Part shown: positions 7,354 to 16,212 of the stretch, one piece after another
Numbering within the stretch: the stretch's first letter is position 1
Layout: every line of letters begins with the position of its first letter
From: an uncultured Methylococcaceae bacterium
GTDB lineage: Bacteria > Pseudomonadota > Gammaproteobacteria > Methylococcales > Methylomonadaceae
Reading direction: 5' to 3'
NCBI GenBank assembly: GCA_903903765.1
Contig: CAIVAH010000131.1
Location: 1-17,396 of the forward strand
DNA length: 17,396 nt
The notes under the pieces: model-generated
Seen by the model: the letters and a program-made list of their open reading frames with translations, nothing else
The model's database searches: none
What the model was told of the DNA's origin: nothing
Program-made: the position numbers and the translations under genes

Positions 7354-9732
7354 ATGAATAGATATAACTCAATGACAGAAAAATCGCGCAGTAACGGTTC
7401 CCGTTACAGCACCCCCCCCCAAAAAAAGAAATCAAACTCCCATTGGTTTAGAAATTTGTTTCTAATTGGCAGCATAATTGCCGGCTTTATGTTAATTAGT
7501 TATCTTGGATATCTTGACATTAACGTTCGACAACAGTTTGAGGGTAAACGTTGGGCAATACCTGCACGCGTCTATGCAAACCCTGTTGATCTATATTCAG
7601 GTTACGCGCAACCCATTGAGAAATTAGAAGCCTTATTAAAAATGCTTCACTACAGAAATAACAGCTCACTCACTACAGAAGGCAGTTATTTCAAACAAGG
7701 CACCCAACTACGCATCAAAACTCGTAGTTTCGCATTTTGGGATCAAACACAAGCTAGCATGTCCATGCTGGTTAAATTCAATGGATCGACTATAGAAAAA
7801 ATAACTGACCTAAAAACCAACCAAGATATTGCCATTGTGCGTATGGATCCCGTGCAAATTGGTAGTTTTTACCCAAGCATCAAAGAAGACCGAGTACTTA
7901 TTAAGTTAGCAGAAGCACCTCCAGCTTTAATCAACGGCTTATTCGCCTCTGAAGACCATGATTTTTACCATCATTTTGGCATTTCAATGCGGGGTATTGC
8001 CAGAGCAATCTGGACAAATCTTATCGCAGGTGGCATGGTTCAAGGCGGAAGCACTATCACTCAACAATTAGTTAAAAACTTTTATCTAACCAAAGAGCGA
8101 AGCTTATCAAGAAAAGCCAAAGAAGCCTTAATGGCATTTATTTTAGAATATCATTATTCTAAAGATGAAATTTTAGAAGCTTATCTTAATGAAATTTATC
8201 TAGGGCAAAACGGCCCCAATGCTGTGCATGGTTTTGGCTTAGCCAGTGAATTCTATTTTGGTAGCAGCTTAAAAGATCTGCCGCTTGAACAAGTCGCCTC
8301 CTTAGTAGCCTTAGTTAGAGGCCCATCTGAATATGATCCCAGACGTTTTCCTGACAGAGCCTTACAAAGGCGTAATTTAGTTTTACAAGAAATGGCGGCA
8401 GAGGGTTATATCACGACAGAAGAATCAAACGCCGCTATTACTAAACCTTTAAATATTATCCCTCGAAATTTAAGATCATCTAATCGTTACCCTGGCTTTT
8501 TAGATTTAGTTAAACGACAATTGAGGCATGATTACCGTGAAGAAGATTTAACATCAGAAGGCCTAAGAATCTTTACTACACTTGATACGCAAGTTCAAGA
8601 TACGGTAGAAACAACTGTAGCAAATCGGTTAGGCCAACTATCTAAAATGCCTCATGGTGATGAACTTGAAGCAGCTGTTATTGTCACCCGTAGAGATAGT
8701 GCTGAAGTCGCTGCTTTAACCAGTGGCAAAGAAAGTATCGCCGGAGGATTTAATCGTGCCCTAGACGCTATAAGACCTATTGGATCTCTGATAAAACCCG
8801 CCGTTTACTTAACAGCTCTAGAAAATCCAGACAAATATACTATCACCACTCAAATCAGTGACTCCACTATCGTAGTTAAGGGTGGAAATGGTGTTGATTG
8901 GATACCTAAAAACTATGACCACAAAGAACACGGAACTATTCCTCTCCATACCGCGCTGGCAAAATCTTATAACTTAGCAACAGTAAGAATCGGCATGGAT
9001 GTGGGCGTTGAAAATGTCCTAAATACGCTTAAAAAAATGGGGGTCAATAGAAAACTAGATTTATTTCCATCATTATTATTAGGCGCTGGCGCTTTATCGC
9101 CTCTAGAAGTAACTCAAATGTATCAAACACTTGCTGGAGATGGTTTTTCAACACCTATTAAAACGATTAGAGCCGTGATAGATCAAACCGGTAAATCCTT
9201 ACAAAGCTACCCTTTAACCGTTAAACAGGCTCTTGACCCCGCTGCTACCTATATCACTAACACGATGTTACAAGGGGTCATGTACGAAGGCACAGGCAAA
9301 TCAGCTTACGCCTATTTTCCCGAAAATTACGGACTCATTGGTAAAACGGGTACTACTAATGATGCAAAAGACAGTTGGTTTGCGGGTTACACGGGAGATT
9401 ACTTATCTGTAGTATGGCTGGGGCGAGACGATAATAAACCCATAGGTTTAACAGGTTCGACTGGCGCTTTACCCATCTGGTCTCAGCTAATGAAACAAAT
9501 TTCTACACAAGCCGTAAACCTAACACCTCCTGACAATATTACTTTTGTTAGGGTTGATACAAATAATGGCCAATTAATTGATCCTGACTGTGGAACGGGT
9601 AAACAATACCCTTACATTTCTGGATCAGAGCCGATAACTTTTTCTGAATGTGGTCTAGGTTTTTTTAACCCAGACGCGGACTCACCAACAGATATTTTTG
9701 AACCTGATCCTAGTGATAACAAACCCCAATAA
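7354..9732 (+). CDS. mrcB: Penicillin-binding protein 1B, bifunctional glycosyltransferase/transpeptidase
   Basis: An inner-membrane class A PBP that polymerises lipid II and cross-links the glycan. With this start it has 792 aa (795 from an upstream TTG at 7345; an ATG at 7372 is also possible; none has a strong Shine-Dalgarno sequence). Layout: a basic cytoplasmic tail, one membrane helix (about 33-53), a UB2H-like domain (about 70-160, the LpoB docking region of PBP1b), and a GT51 domain with SEDHDFYHHFGIS (catalytic Glu about 200) and QGGSTITQQLVKN (230-242). The transpeptidase has GSLIKP (nucleophile Ser about 478), SYN (538-540) and KTGT (664-667). All catalytic motifs are intact. The C-terminus has an acidic tail and two cysteines. 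Codons in the tail contain a C9A7 tract at 7412-7427. lolA follows after 20 nt. Confidence 0.92.
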   Translation: MNRYNSMTEKSRSNGSRYSTPPQKKKSNSHWFRNLFLIGSIIAGFMLISYLGYLDINVRQQFEGKRWAIPARVYANPVDLYSGYAQPIEKLEALLKMLHYRNNSSLTTEGSYFKQGTQLRIKTRSFAFWDQTQASMSMLVKFNGSTIEKITDLKTNQDIAIVRMDPVQIGSFYPSIKEDRVLIKLAEAPPALINGLFASEDHDFYHHFGISMRGIARAIWTNLIAGGMVQGGSTITQQLVKNFYLTKERSLSRKAKEALMAFILEYHYSKDEILEAYLNEIYLGQNGPNAVHGFGLASEFYFGSSLKDLPLEQVASLVALVRGPSEYDPRRFPDRALQRRNLVLQEMAAEGYITTEESNAAITKPLNIIPRNLRSSNRYPGFLDLVKRQLRHDYREEDLTSEGLRIFTTLDTQVQDTVETTVANRLGQLSKMPHGDELEAAVIVTRRDSAEVAALTSGKESIAGGFNRALDAIRPIGSLIKPAVYLTALENPDKYTITTQISDSTIVVKGGNGVDWIPKNYDHKEHGTIPLHTALAKSYNLATVRIGMDVGVENVLNTLKKMGVNRKLDLFPSLLLGAGALSPLEVTQMYQTLAGDGFSTPIKTIRAVIDQTGKSLQSYPLTVKQALDPAATYITNTMLQGVMYEGTGKSAYAYFPENYGLIGKTGTTNDAKDSWFAGYTGDYLSVVWLGRDDNKPIGLTGSTGALPIWSQLMKQISTQAVNLTPPDNITFVRVDTNNGQLIDPDCGTGKQYPYISGSEPITFSECGLGFFNPDADSPTDIFEPDPSDNKPQ
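7391..7428 (+). repeat. Hairpin plus C9A7 homopolymer tract in the PBP1b N-terminal coding region
   Basis: GTAACGG (7391-7397) and CCGTTAC (7401-7407) form a perfect 7-bp stem with a 3-nt loop. Four bases later come nine C (7412-7420), seven A (7421-7427) and a G. In the reading frame the junction is CAA AAA AAG, which contains the heptamer A-AAA-AAG in the frame used for -1 slippage in E. coli dnaX. A -1 shift would end at TAG 7449-7451. Confidence 0.75.
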
Positions 9733-9752
9733 TAGCGAGCAATAAATCAATT

Positions 9753-10382
9753 ATGCTAAAAAGAAACCTACTCTTTATTCTTAGTCTGCTCTTGCTTAAT
9801 ACGCTAAGTGTTGCCTATTCCGCAGAGCAACCTGTTCAACAATTACAGGCTTTTTTAAAAGTCTCGAAATCTTTAACCGCAGACTTTAAACAAGTTTTAA
9901 TCAATGAATCTGGTAATCCTTATCAAACTAGTTATGGGGTATTTTATCTGCAACGGCCTGGTAAATTCCGCTGGGATTATCAAAAACCTTTCCAACAACA
10001 AATCGTATCGACCTCAGGCAAAGTATGGTTTTACGATACCGACTTAGATCAAGTTACTGTTAAAAAATTGGATGAATCAGTTGGATCTACTCCTGCTTTA
10101 TTATTAAGTGGAAATATTTCTTTAGAAGATAACTTTACTATGCTAGATCAAGGCACAGACGGCGATTTAACTTGGATAAAGTTATTACCAAAAAACCAAG
10201 ACAGTAGCTTTAAATATATATTGATTGGATTAAATAAAAGCAGTTTGGCTGGCATGGAATTGAGTGATAACTTTGGCCAACTAACCCGTATTTACTTTTC
10301 AAATGTGCTATTAAATCCGAGCATTAGAAGTAATATCTTTGAGTTTCAAGCACCCAAAGGAGCGGATGTATTCTCTGACTAA
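9753..10382 (+). CDS. lolA: Outer-membrane lipoprotein carrier protein LolA
   Basis: A periplasmic chaperone that takes lipoproteins released by LolCDE and hands them to LolB in the outer membrane. In 209 aa: a clear Sec signal peptide (Lys-Arg start, a Leu-rich core at 6-16, cleavage probably after AYSA near residue 24), then a LolA-type start (LKVSKSLTADFKQVL), the strand motif GVFYLQRPGKFRWDYQKPF, a VWFYDTDLDQVTVKKLD segment, the PALLLSG helix region and a C-terminal FSNVLLNPSIRSNIFEF strand. Length and order match the family. The Shine-Dalgarno sequence is weak, and the 20-nt gap to the PBP1b gene suggests co-transcription and perhaps translational coupling. In many gammaproteobacteria ftsK directly precedes lolA; here PBP1b does. 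Confidence 0.92.
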   Translation: MLKRNLLFILSLLLLNTLSVAYSAEQPVQQLQAFLKVSKSLTADFKQVLINESGNPYQTSYGVFYLQRPGKFRWDYQKPFQQQIVSTSGKVWFYDTDLDQVTVKKLDESVGSTPALLLSGNISLEDNFTMLDQGTDGDLTWIKLLPKNQDSSFKYILIGLNKSSLAGMELSDNFGQLTRIYFSNVLLNPSIRSNIFEFQAPKGADVFSD

Positions 10383-10407
10383 AACAATTATCAGCCTAGA
10401 TTGACTT

Positions 10408-11712
10408 ATGTTTGATGATTTAACTAAACCACTTGCTGACAGAATGAGGCCGCAATCTTTATCAGATTATATTGGCCAACATCATATATTATCAGCAGGT
10501 AAACCGCTCTATGAATCTATTCTTTCAGGGCGATTACATTCTATGATTTTTTGGGGGCCACCCGGCACCGGAAAAACTACTTTAGCTAGACTTATCGCTC
10601 AACATTCCTCTGCTGAATTTATTCCTATTTCTGCAGTAATGTCCGGTGTTAAAGAAATTAGAGCCGCTGTCAGTGCGGCTCAAAAAATCGCACAGGAACA
10701 GCAAAAACGCACCGTACTATTTGTTGATGAAGTTCACCGCTTTAATAAATCTCAACAAGATGCTTTTCTACCTCATGTCGAAGATGGCACCCTCTATTTT
10801 GTTGGTGCAACCACTGAAAACCCATCCTTTGCCCTTAACAATGCTTTACTCTCTAGAGCTAGAGTATATGTATTAAATGCACTTTGTGTTACTGATTTAA
10901 TGACCGTCATTGATCATACATTGATTGATCATAAAAAAGGATTAGGATCTTTAGGCGTTAAAATGTCCGAGCAAATCAAACAACAATTTGCTGAAAGCGC
11001 CGACGGTGATGCAAGAAAACTCCTTAATTTACTTGAAATAGCAGTAGAACTAGCCATAGCAAAAGGTGACTCAGAAATCACGACTAGCTGTGCAAAAGAT
11101 GTATTATCCGCGGGAGTAAGACGCTTTGATAATCAAGGCGAAGAGTTTTACAATCAGATATCAGCTTTGCACAAATCTGTTAGAGGTAGTTCACCAGACG
11201 CCGCCTTATATTGGTTATGTCGCATGATGGATGGCGGATGTGATCTGACTTATTTAGCGAGAAGAATTGTCAGAATGGCATCTGAAGATATTGGTAATGC
11301 TGACCCCAGAGCGTTGCAAATTGCCATCAATGCATGGGAAGCCCAAGAAAGACTCGGTAGTCCAGAGGGGGAGTTAAGCCTTGCGCAAGCAGTTATTTAC
11401 CTTGCCTGCGCACCCAAAAGCAATGCCGTTTATAATGCTTATAATGCTGCTAAAATGGCCGCTCAACACAGTGGGAGTTTAAATGTGCCCGTGCATTTAA
11501 GAAATGCACCAACAAAACTCATGAAAGACTTAGAATATGGAAAACAATACCGTTATCCACATGATGAACCTGAAGCTTATGCCGCAGGAGAAAATTATTT
11601 TCCTGAGCAGTTATCACAAACCCATTATTATCAGCCTGTAGAACGTGGCCTAGAAATTAAAATTAAAGAAAAGTTGCAACGATTACGAAACCTGGATAAG
11701 CAAAATAACTAA
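10408..11712 (+). CDS. rarA: Replication-associated recombination protein A (AAA+ ATPase)
   Basis: A cytoplasmic AAA+ ATPase of the RarA/MgsA/WRNIP1 family, related to clamp-loader subunits and acting at stalled or damaged replication forks. In 434 aa: an N-terminal PLADRMRPQSLSDYIGQ (8-24), Walker A GPPGTGKT (50-57), Walker B LFVDEVHRF (104-112), sensor 1 GATTENPSF (133-141), a putative arginine finger in LLSRARV (147-153), and the C-terminal tetramerisation region with LYWLCRMMDGGCDLTYLARR and YKYP-like QYRYPHDEPEAY. It is full length. It follows lolA by 25 nt, the usual lolA-rarA neighbourhood. Its stop codon is only 2 nt from the stop of the convergent gene, so the two transcripts must overlap; no terminator lies between them. 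Confidence 0.94.
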   Translation: MFDDLTKPLADRMRPQSLSDYIGQHHILSAGKPLYESILSGRLHSMIFWGPPGTGKTTLARLIAQHSSAEFIPISAVMSGVKEIRAAVSAAQKIAQEQQKRTVLFVDEVHRFNKSQQDAFLPHVEDGTLYFVGATTENPSFALNNALLSRARVYVLNALCVTDLMTVIDHTLIDHKKGLGSLGVKMSEQIKQQFAESADGDARKLLNLLEIAVELAIAKGDSEITTSCAKDVLSAGVRRFDNQGEEFYNQISALHKSVRGSSPDAALYWLCRMMDGGCDLTYLARRIVRMASEDIGNADPRALQIAINAWEAQERLGSPEGELSLAQAVIYLACAPKSNAVYNAYNAAKMAAQHSGSLNVPVHLRNAPTKLMKDLEYGKQYRYPHDEPEAYAAGENYFPEQLSQTHYYQPVERGLEIKIKEKLQRLRNLDKQNN

Positions 11713-11714
11713 AG

Positions 11715-12812
11715 CTACAAATTAAGATTATAGAAAAGATACTGATCTAACTCATCGTCTTCTTGCTGTTGATTATCAGGAATCAAATCCATAGCTAAAT
11801 CACATGTAGACAGTCTTTGATCTTTATAAGTTTCGTTGAAATCGGCATTATCGAATAGTGGAGCGTTCTTCTCATCTCTTGCCTGCATCAATTTCTGAAT
11901 TAGAGCTATACGCTGATGATTCATTTTATCTCGATCATCATTTAACCCAGCCAGTTTCTGTAACTCAGCTTCTAAATCAATCTGTTTCCACTCTAACTGC
12001 TTGATATATTGACTATCTTGAGAATTTTTTAACTTTAAGCTCTCAATATCATTCAATAAAGCAATAAACTCTTCAAAAGCTCGTCGGTGATTAACTTTAT
12101 TAACTGAAACGACTGTATTAGCAATATCTGCTAAAGATTCCAATTCACGATATAAATTATTAGCTTGATGATTATCTTCTATTAATGTTTTCGATAAAGT
12201 TTCTGCAATAAAAGTTACACTTTCAACATTAGTATTTACTATAGATATTTCAGACAACTCCATTGCAAATGTGGCATTTGCTTTTTTAACTAAATTATTA
12301 GGATCTTCGCGAGTAATCATGGCATTAACTAAAAGACATCGCTCGGGATTTTGCTTATAAAACCTTAGTATTTCTGCTTGATAGGCTATCCATGAAGCTA
12401 AAACAAAATCAATTTCAGATGATTGAACATCACCTCTAACCATCGCTTTACCTAAAACAGTTTCAGGGGCTGAGTATACTAATACGAAACTGACTTGAGG
12501 GTCTTGGTCTTTCCAAAAATCCAACAGCCAAGCACTTTTATTATCAGCCCATCCCCAATTAGGTTGCTCCATATTCCCCATAAAAAGATCTATAGCTAAA
12601 TATTGCCAAATTTTACCCAATTTTGTGGGTGCAATAGGATCTAAATGATTAAGTTCAAGATCGTATGATTTAAAAATTTTCTCATGAAAGTCATTCAAAG
12701 ATATTAACTCATGTCTTGACGGTTTTGGTAGTCCTAGACCAGCCAAATTCAATATCTCTTGTACACCTTCAAAATCCGAATTAGGATGACCGCAAATAAC
12801 CAAAATTTTCAT
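11715..12812 (-). CDS. Uncharacterised protein: degenerate sulfotransferase-like P-loop domain plus coiled coil
   Basis: I do not recognise a named family. The 365 aa fall in two parts. Residues 1-205 look like the sulfotransferase-like P-loop fold: strand MKILVICG, a long helix with LNLAGLGLPKPS, a KSAWLLDFWKD segment (92-102) where relatives have KDPR---LLPFW, VSFVLVYSAPETVLGKAM (107-124) in place of VLVLRHP-EVA-SL, and SWIAYQAEILRFYKQNPERCLLVN (140-163). The phosphate loop is degenerate: CGHPNSDFEG (8-17) has no G-x-R-S-G-T pattern, so sulfuryl transfer is doubtful. Residues 245-312 are charged, heptad-like coiled coil. The last 20 residues are acidic with aromatic residues. The gene lies 53 nt downstream of ftsK on the same strand, with GGTAG about 9 nt before the ATG. 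Function is unknown; a scaffold or nucleotide-sensing role is only inference. Confidence 0.6.
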   Translation of the reverse strand: MKILVICGHPNSDFEGVQEILNLAGLGLPKPSRHELISLNDFHEKIFKSYDLELNHLDPIAPTKLGKIWQYLAIDLFMGNMEQPNWGWADNKSAWLLDFWKDQDPQVSFVLVYSAPETVLGKAMVRGDVQSSEIDFVLASWIAYQAEILRFYKQNPERCLLVNAMITREDPNNLVKKANATFAMELSEISIVNTNVESVTFIAETLSKTLIEDNHQANNLYRELESLADIANTVVSVNKVNHRRAFEEFIALLNDIESLKLKNSQDSQYIKQLEWKQIDLEAELQKLAGLNDDRDKMNHQRIALIQKLMQARDEKNAPLFDNADFNETYKDQRLSTCDLAMDLIPDNQQQEDDELDQYLFYNLNL

Positions 12813-12865
12813 TTTATTTCTACCAATAGATTTTTATGATACGCAAGAAATTTACTATAAACACA

Positions 12866-15175
12866 TTAGTCTCTGACCAACCCTGGCGCTAAAACTTTTC
12901 TTGAACCATTCGTCTCAGCAGCGCTAACAACACCTGCCGCTTCCATCGCTTCAATCATTGAAGCAGCTCGATTGTAACCTACTTTAAAACGTCGCTGCAC
13001 ACTAGAAATAGACGCTTTACGCGTTTCTGTTACAAACATGACCGCTTCATCATATAAAGCATCGTTTTCTGAATTACTTTCACCCCCGCCACTTAAGCTA
13101 AAACCAGTATCCCCATCACCTATATCTTGTGTTATTTCATCAAGATAATCTGGTGGAGCGGTTTGTTTTAAAAATGCGACCACTCTGTGGACTTCGTGAT
13201 CATCAACGAAAGCGCCATGTGCTCTAATGGGAATACTGGTGCCCGAAGGTAAAAATAACATATCACCTAAACCCAAAAGCGCTTCTGCACCGCCCTGATC
13301 CAGAATAGTCCGTGAATCAATCCTAGAAGAAACTTGAAAAGAAATACGGGTTGGAATATTAGCTTTAATCAAACCCGTTAATACATCAACCGATGGACGT
13401 TGAGTTGCCAAAATCAAATGAATACCTGCTGCTCTAGCTTTTTGAGCTAAACGTGCAATTAATTCTTCAACTTTTTTACCTACTATCATCATCATATCGG
13501 CTAATTCGTCGATGACAATAACAATGCTAGGTAATTTAGTTAATGTTGGAATAGTGTGCCATTCTTCCATTGGGTTTAGAATCTGATAAATTGGATCTCT
13601 AATAGTTTCGCCTCTAGCTGTCGCCTCATCAATTAATTGATTAAAGCCCGCTAAGTTTCTTACACCCATTTTAGACATTAATTTATAACGTCTTTCCATC
13701 TCGGCAACAGCCCAGCGCAATGAATTACTCGCCTCTTTAACATCCGTGACCACCGGCGTTAATAAATGTGGTATCCCCTCATAAACTGACAATTCCAACA
13801 TTTTAGGATCTATCATGATCATTCGCACTTCTGCGGGTGTTGCCTTGTATAGCAAACTTAAAATCATGGTATTGATAGCAACTGATTTTCCAGAACCTGT
13901 AGTACCCGCTACAAGTGCGTGTGGCATCTTTCCCAAATCTGCTACCAAGGGTACACCAGAAATGTCTTTACCCATGGCAATAGTCAGCAAAGATTTCGCA
14001 TCCTTAAAAGCTGGAGATACCAGTAACTCTCGTAATGTTACCATTTCCCGTTCCCTATTAGGTATCTCCAACCCAACGACTGTTTTACCTGGAATGATTT
14101 CCACAATACGCACACTAGTAACAGATAAAGCTCTCGCCAAGTCTTTTGACAATCCTGATATCCTACTCACTTTTACACCCGCAGCCGGCTGAAGTTCAAA
14201 ACGAGTAATAACAGGACCTGGATGAAAATCTACGACAATGACAGCAACTCCAAAATCGGCTAATATTTCTTCAACTAAACGCGACATATCTTCTAATTCA
14301 GCTCTTGAATAACCAACAACCCTTGTATCTCGCTCATCTAATAAAGTAAGCGCTGGTAAGACTTCTTCACCTTCATGGAATTTAGGGACATCTATTTTTG
14401 AAGTTTTTTGTAACCCAATAGTTTGTTGGACATTACCTTGAAAATCAGCATTACTTACAACTGGTAATGACTTTTTAGACGCAACTTTTTTACCTGTTTT
14501 CGTTTTTGATGACTTATCTGTAACTGTAACTGAATCATCGTACCACTCATAGCGCTCGTCTACAGCAATTGATGATCTAAAAGTTAAAAAAGTCAATGCG
14601 TTAACAGTATATTTACCAATTAAATCAATTAAACCTAACCAAGATACTTCAGTCGCTAAAGTAATCCCAGACAATAATAAAACTATTAAAAATAACGTGG
14701 CACCCGAATTACCAAACAACATAAGCACAGCATCACCCGCTTCTTGGCCTAAAATACCTCCTGTGCCACCAGGCAATTCAATTACAACTCTTAACAAATA
14801 CAAATACAATAAAGCCGCACTTGAAACAAGTGTTGCAATCGACCCTAACCATTGGAATGCAGTGGTAATCTTATGTTGCTTTTGTCTAGCTAAAGCATAT
14901 AACTGATAGCCATGCCAAAATACAATAATAGGAAATAAATAGGCACATAAGCCAAAAAAACTAAAACTAAAGTCTGCAAGCCAAGCCCCAGATACTCCGC
15001 AGGCATTAGTAATCTTTTCTCCAGTACCATTATGAGTCCAACCCACATCCGCTTTATTAAAAGTCACGAGAGATACTAAAAAAAATACGCCAATAGCAAA
15101 CATAGCTAAAACGGCAATTTCACGTAGACCACGAGATGTTTTTTCTTCAAATACAACAGACATAAATTGACTCAA
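12866..15175 (-). CDS. ftsK: DNA translocase FtsK
   Basis: A septum-anchored hexameric DNA pump that clears chromosome termini and activates XerCD recombination at dif. In 769 aa: an N-terminal membrane domain with about four helices (20-38, 68-90, 108-130, 155-180), a short Lys/Ser-rich linker (about 205-265, far shorter than the several-hundred-residue E. coli linker), and the alpha/beta motor with Walker A GTTGSGKS (424-431), [10 protein letters not shown] (454-463), Walker [11 protein letters not shown] (551-560) and [12 protein letters not shown] (590-601). The C-terminal winged-helix gamma domain (705-769), with [16 protein letters not shown], reads KOPS and contacts XerD. It is complete. 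The Shine-Dalgarno sequence is weak (GAG). It is separated from lolA, its frequent neighbour, by rarA and the coiled-coil gene, and is inverted relative to them. Confidence 0.95.
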   Translation of the reverse strand: MSQFMSVVFEEKTSRGLREIAVLAMFAIGVFFLVSLVTFNKADVGWTHNGTGEKITNACGVSGAWLADFSFSFFGLCAYLFPIIVFWHGYQLYALARQKQHKITTAFQWLGSIATLVSSAALLYLYLLRVVIELPGGTGGILGQEAGDAVLMLFGNSGATLFLIVLLLSGITLATEVSWLGLIDLIGKYTVNALTFLTFRSSIAVDERYEWYDDSVTVTDKSSKTKTGKKVASKKSLPVVSNADFQGNVQQTIGLQKTSKIDVPKFHEGEEVLPALTLLDERDTRVVGYSRAELEDMSRLVEEILADFGVAVIVVDFHPGPVITRFELQPAAGVKVSRISGLSKDLARALSVTSVRIVEIIPGKTVVGLEIPNREREMVTLRELLVSPAFKDAKSLLTIAMGKDISGVPLVADLGKMPHALVAGTTGSGKSVAINTMILSLLYKATPAEVRMIMIDPKMLELSVYEGIPHLLTPVVTDVKEASNSLRWAVAEMERRYKLMSKMGVRNLAGFNQLIDEATARGETIRDPIYQILNPMEEWHTIPTLTKLPSIVIVIDELADMMMIVGKKVEELIARLAQKARAAGIHLILATQRPSVDVLTGLIKANIPTRISFQVSSRIDSRTILDQGGAEALLGLGDMLFLPSGTSIPIRAHGAFVDDHEVHRVVAFLKQTAPPDYLDEITQDIGDGDTGFSLSGGGESNSENDALYDEAVMFVTETRKASISSVQRRFKVGYNRAASMIEAMEAAGVVSAAETNGSRKVLAPGLVRD

Positions 15176-15201
15176 AATTGATTGCAGCGGATTTGTAATA
15201 T

Positions 15202-15230
15202 ATTATAAGGAACTTTGCAATAGTTTGAAA
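15202..15230 (-). promoter_or_regulatory. Candidate ftsK promoter
   Basis: An exact TATAAT on the minus strand (15202-15207) lies about 27 nt upstream of the ftsK ATG. Seventeen nt farther upstream is TTTCAA (15225-15230), a poor -35 hexamer with three matches. The implied leader is about 20 nt. Confidence 0.4.
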
Positions 15231-15377
15231 CTCAGTGAATTGTCGTTCTATTTAGACATTAAAACTACCTAGTATTGTTTTGATAAAGAACACTGCATAA
15301 CAAATAATATGATTATATTCATACCTACAGGTTTTTCCACATAATCCACCTCTTCAAGCAAGTCTCTTCTGCTTAAT

Positions 15378-15391
15378 GGAGTTTAAACTCC
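15378..15391. repeat. 14-bp perfect palindrome upstream of ftsK
   Basis: GGAGTTTAAACTCC is a perfect self-complementary 14-mer with no loop. It is about 200 nt before the ftsK start and just past the TetR-gene terminator. A loop-free palindrome suggests a protein-binding site rather than an RNA hairpin; the regulator is unknown. Confidence 0.4.
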
Positions 15392-15398
15392 TCCCAAA

Positions 15399-15428
15399 TA
15401 AAAAAGGTCTAGAATATTGAACTGACCT
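15399..15428 (-). terminator. Candidate Rho-independent terminator of the TetR-family gene
   Basis: On the minus strand AGGTC (15424-15428, overlapping the stop codon) pairs with GACCT (15405-15409) across a 14-nt loop and is followed directly by a run of T. The stem is short, so strength is uncertain. Confidence 0.4.
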
Positions 15429-16050
15429 ATTTACCGAACATCTGAACTAAAGTGTATATTGCAATTCGACGGTGTTCTTCAGTTCCGGCAATTGGATTCA
15501 ATTCAACAAAAGGTCTTTCGACAATAGTCAACGCTGATCTGAATAGTAAAGTGGCTTCATCTACCGAAATCTGACGAAAGGTGTTGGTTTGGTTTCTTAA
15601 GGCCGTTTCTACATAAGGCTGTGCCAGAGCATCTATATAATGATAAAACTCAGATGACAGTGCATTTTGTCTAGCAACACAATCCTCGTAGTAGCGCATG
15701 ACCTTAGGGTTTACTTTTTTTATTGATTCAAAAGCAATATCAACCATTATTTCAAAAAAAGCCTGCAAAGGCTGATTAGGATCAAATTCTTTAAAGTTTT
15801 TTGCTAAATTTTCAATATGCTGGGCTTGGCCTTGTTTAATAACCCATAAAAAAGCATTCTCAATGATGCCTAGACGTTTAGTCATAGTACCTAAAGCATA
15901 ACCGGATTTTTCTGCGAGTGCTCTGCTAGTAAATTTCTTAGGATCTGCTTCGTCAACTAGTATAAGTGCAGCCTGCAAAATATCTTCTAATGATTTTGCT
16001 GATCGTCCTTGTTTTGCTTCTGGAAATTCGATATTTATATTTTTAGGCAT
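15427..16050 (-). CDS. TetR/AcrR-family transcriptional regulator
   Basis: A dimeric one-component DNA-binding regulator, usually a repressor released by a small ligand. In 207 aa, a normal TetR length: an N-terminal helix LEDILQAALILVDEAD (21-36) and the helix-turn-helix FTSRALAEKSGYALGTMTKRL (40-60), which follows the family pattern, though the usual start 'tR--Il-aA--lf' is altered and the recognition region is GYALGTMTKR. The rest (65-207) is helical, with no conserved ligand-pocket signature I can name. The Shine-Dalgarno sequence is weak. It is divergently arranged with the secreted YHYH-domain gene across 248 bp, the classic layout for a TetR regulator controlling its neighbour and itself. 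The inverted repeats in that spacer are the candidate operators. The ligand is unknown. Confidence 0.8.
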   Translation of the reverse strand: MPKNINIEFPEAKQGRSAKSLEDILQAALILVDEADPKKFTSRALAEKSGYALGTMTKRLGIIENAFLWVIKQGQAQHIENLAKNFKEFDPNQPLQAFFEIMVDIAFESIKKVNPKVMRYYEDCVARQNALSSEFYHYIDALAQPYVETALRNQTNTFRQISVDEATLLFRSALTIVERPFVELNPIAGTEEHRRIAIYTLVQMFGK

Positions 16051-16168
16051 AACTTAGCGGCTAGGTTTATTAAAAAAGTGTACGCCCGAAAGTCTGTTAA
16101 TCAGTTGTCTAATAAAAGCCAATAATATCATGTTTCATAGCGTGTTTATCTAGCTCAAAAATGTGTAC

Positions 16169-16183
16169 ATATACCTAGTATAT
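16169..16183. promoter_or_regulatory. Candidate TetR-family operator 1
   Basis: ATATAC-CTA-GTATAT is a perfect 6-bp inverted repeat with a 3-nt centre. It lies near the middle of the spacer between the divergent TetR-family and YHYH genes, about 120-130 nt from each start codon. Its shape resembles TetR-family half-site pairs. Confidence 0.45.
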
Positions 16184-16200
16184 TACTCTGTTTATTCGAT

Positions 16201-16206
16201 TATAGT
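16201..16206 (+). promoter_or_regulatory. Possible -10 box for the YHYH gene
   Basis: TATAGT (one mismatch to TATAAT) lies 92 nt before the ATG and immediately upstream of the inverted repeat at 16213-16238. The -35 position holds no good hexamer, as might be expected of an activated or weak promoter. Confidence 0.25.
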
Positions 16207-16212
16207 AATGCC

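Noticed and set aside
13815..14192. 125-aa plus-strand ORF opposite ftsK
   Set aside because: It is antisense to the conserved FtsK motor including Walker A, with no Shine-Dalgarno sequence. It is an open frame produced by the codon use of ftsK.
15333..15341. DnaA-box-like TTTTCCACA, considered as part of an origin
   Set aside because: It is a single 9-mer match with no cluster of boxes and no dnaA, dnaN or gidA nearby; one such match is expected by chance in AT-rich DNA.
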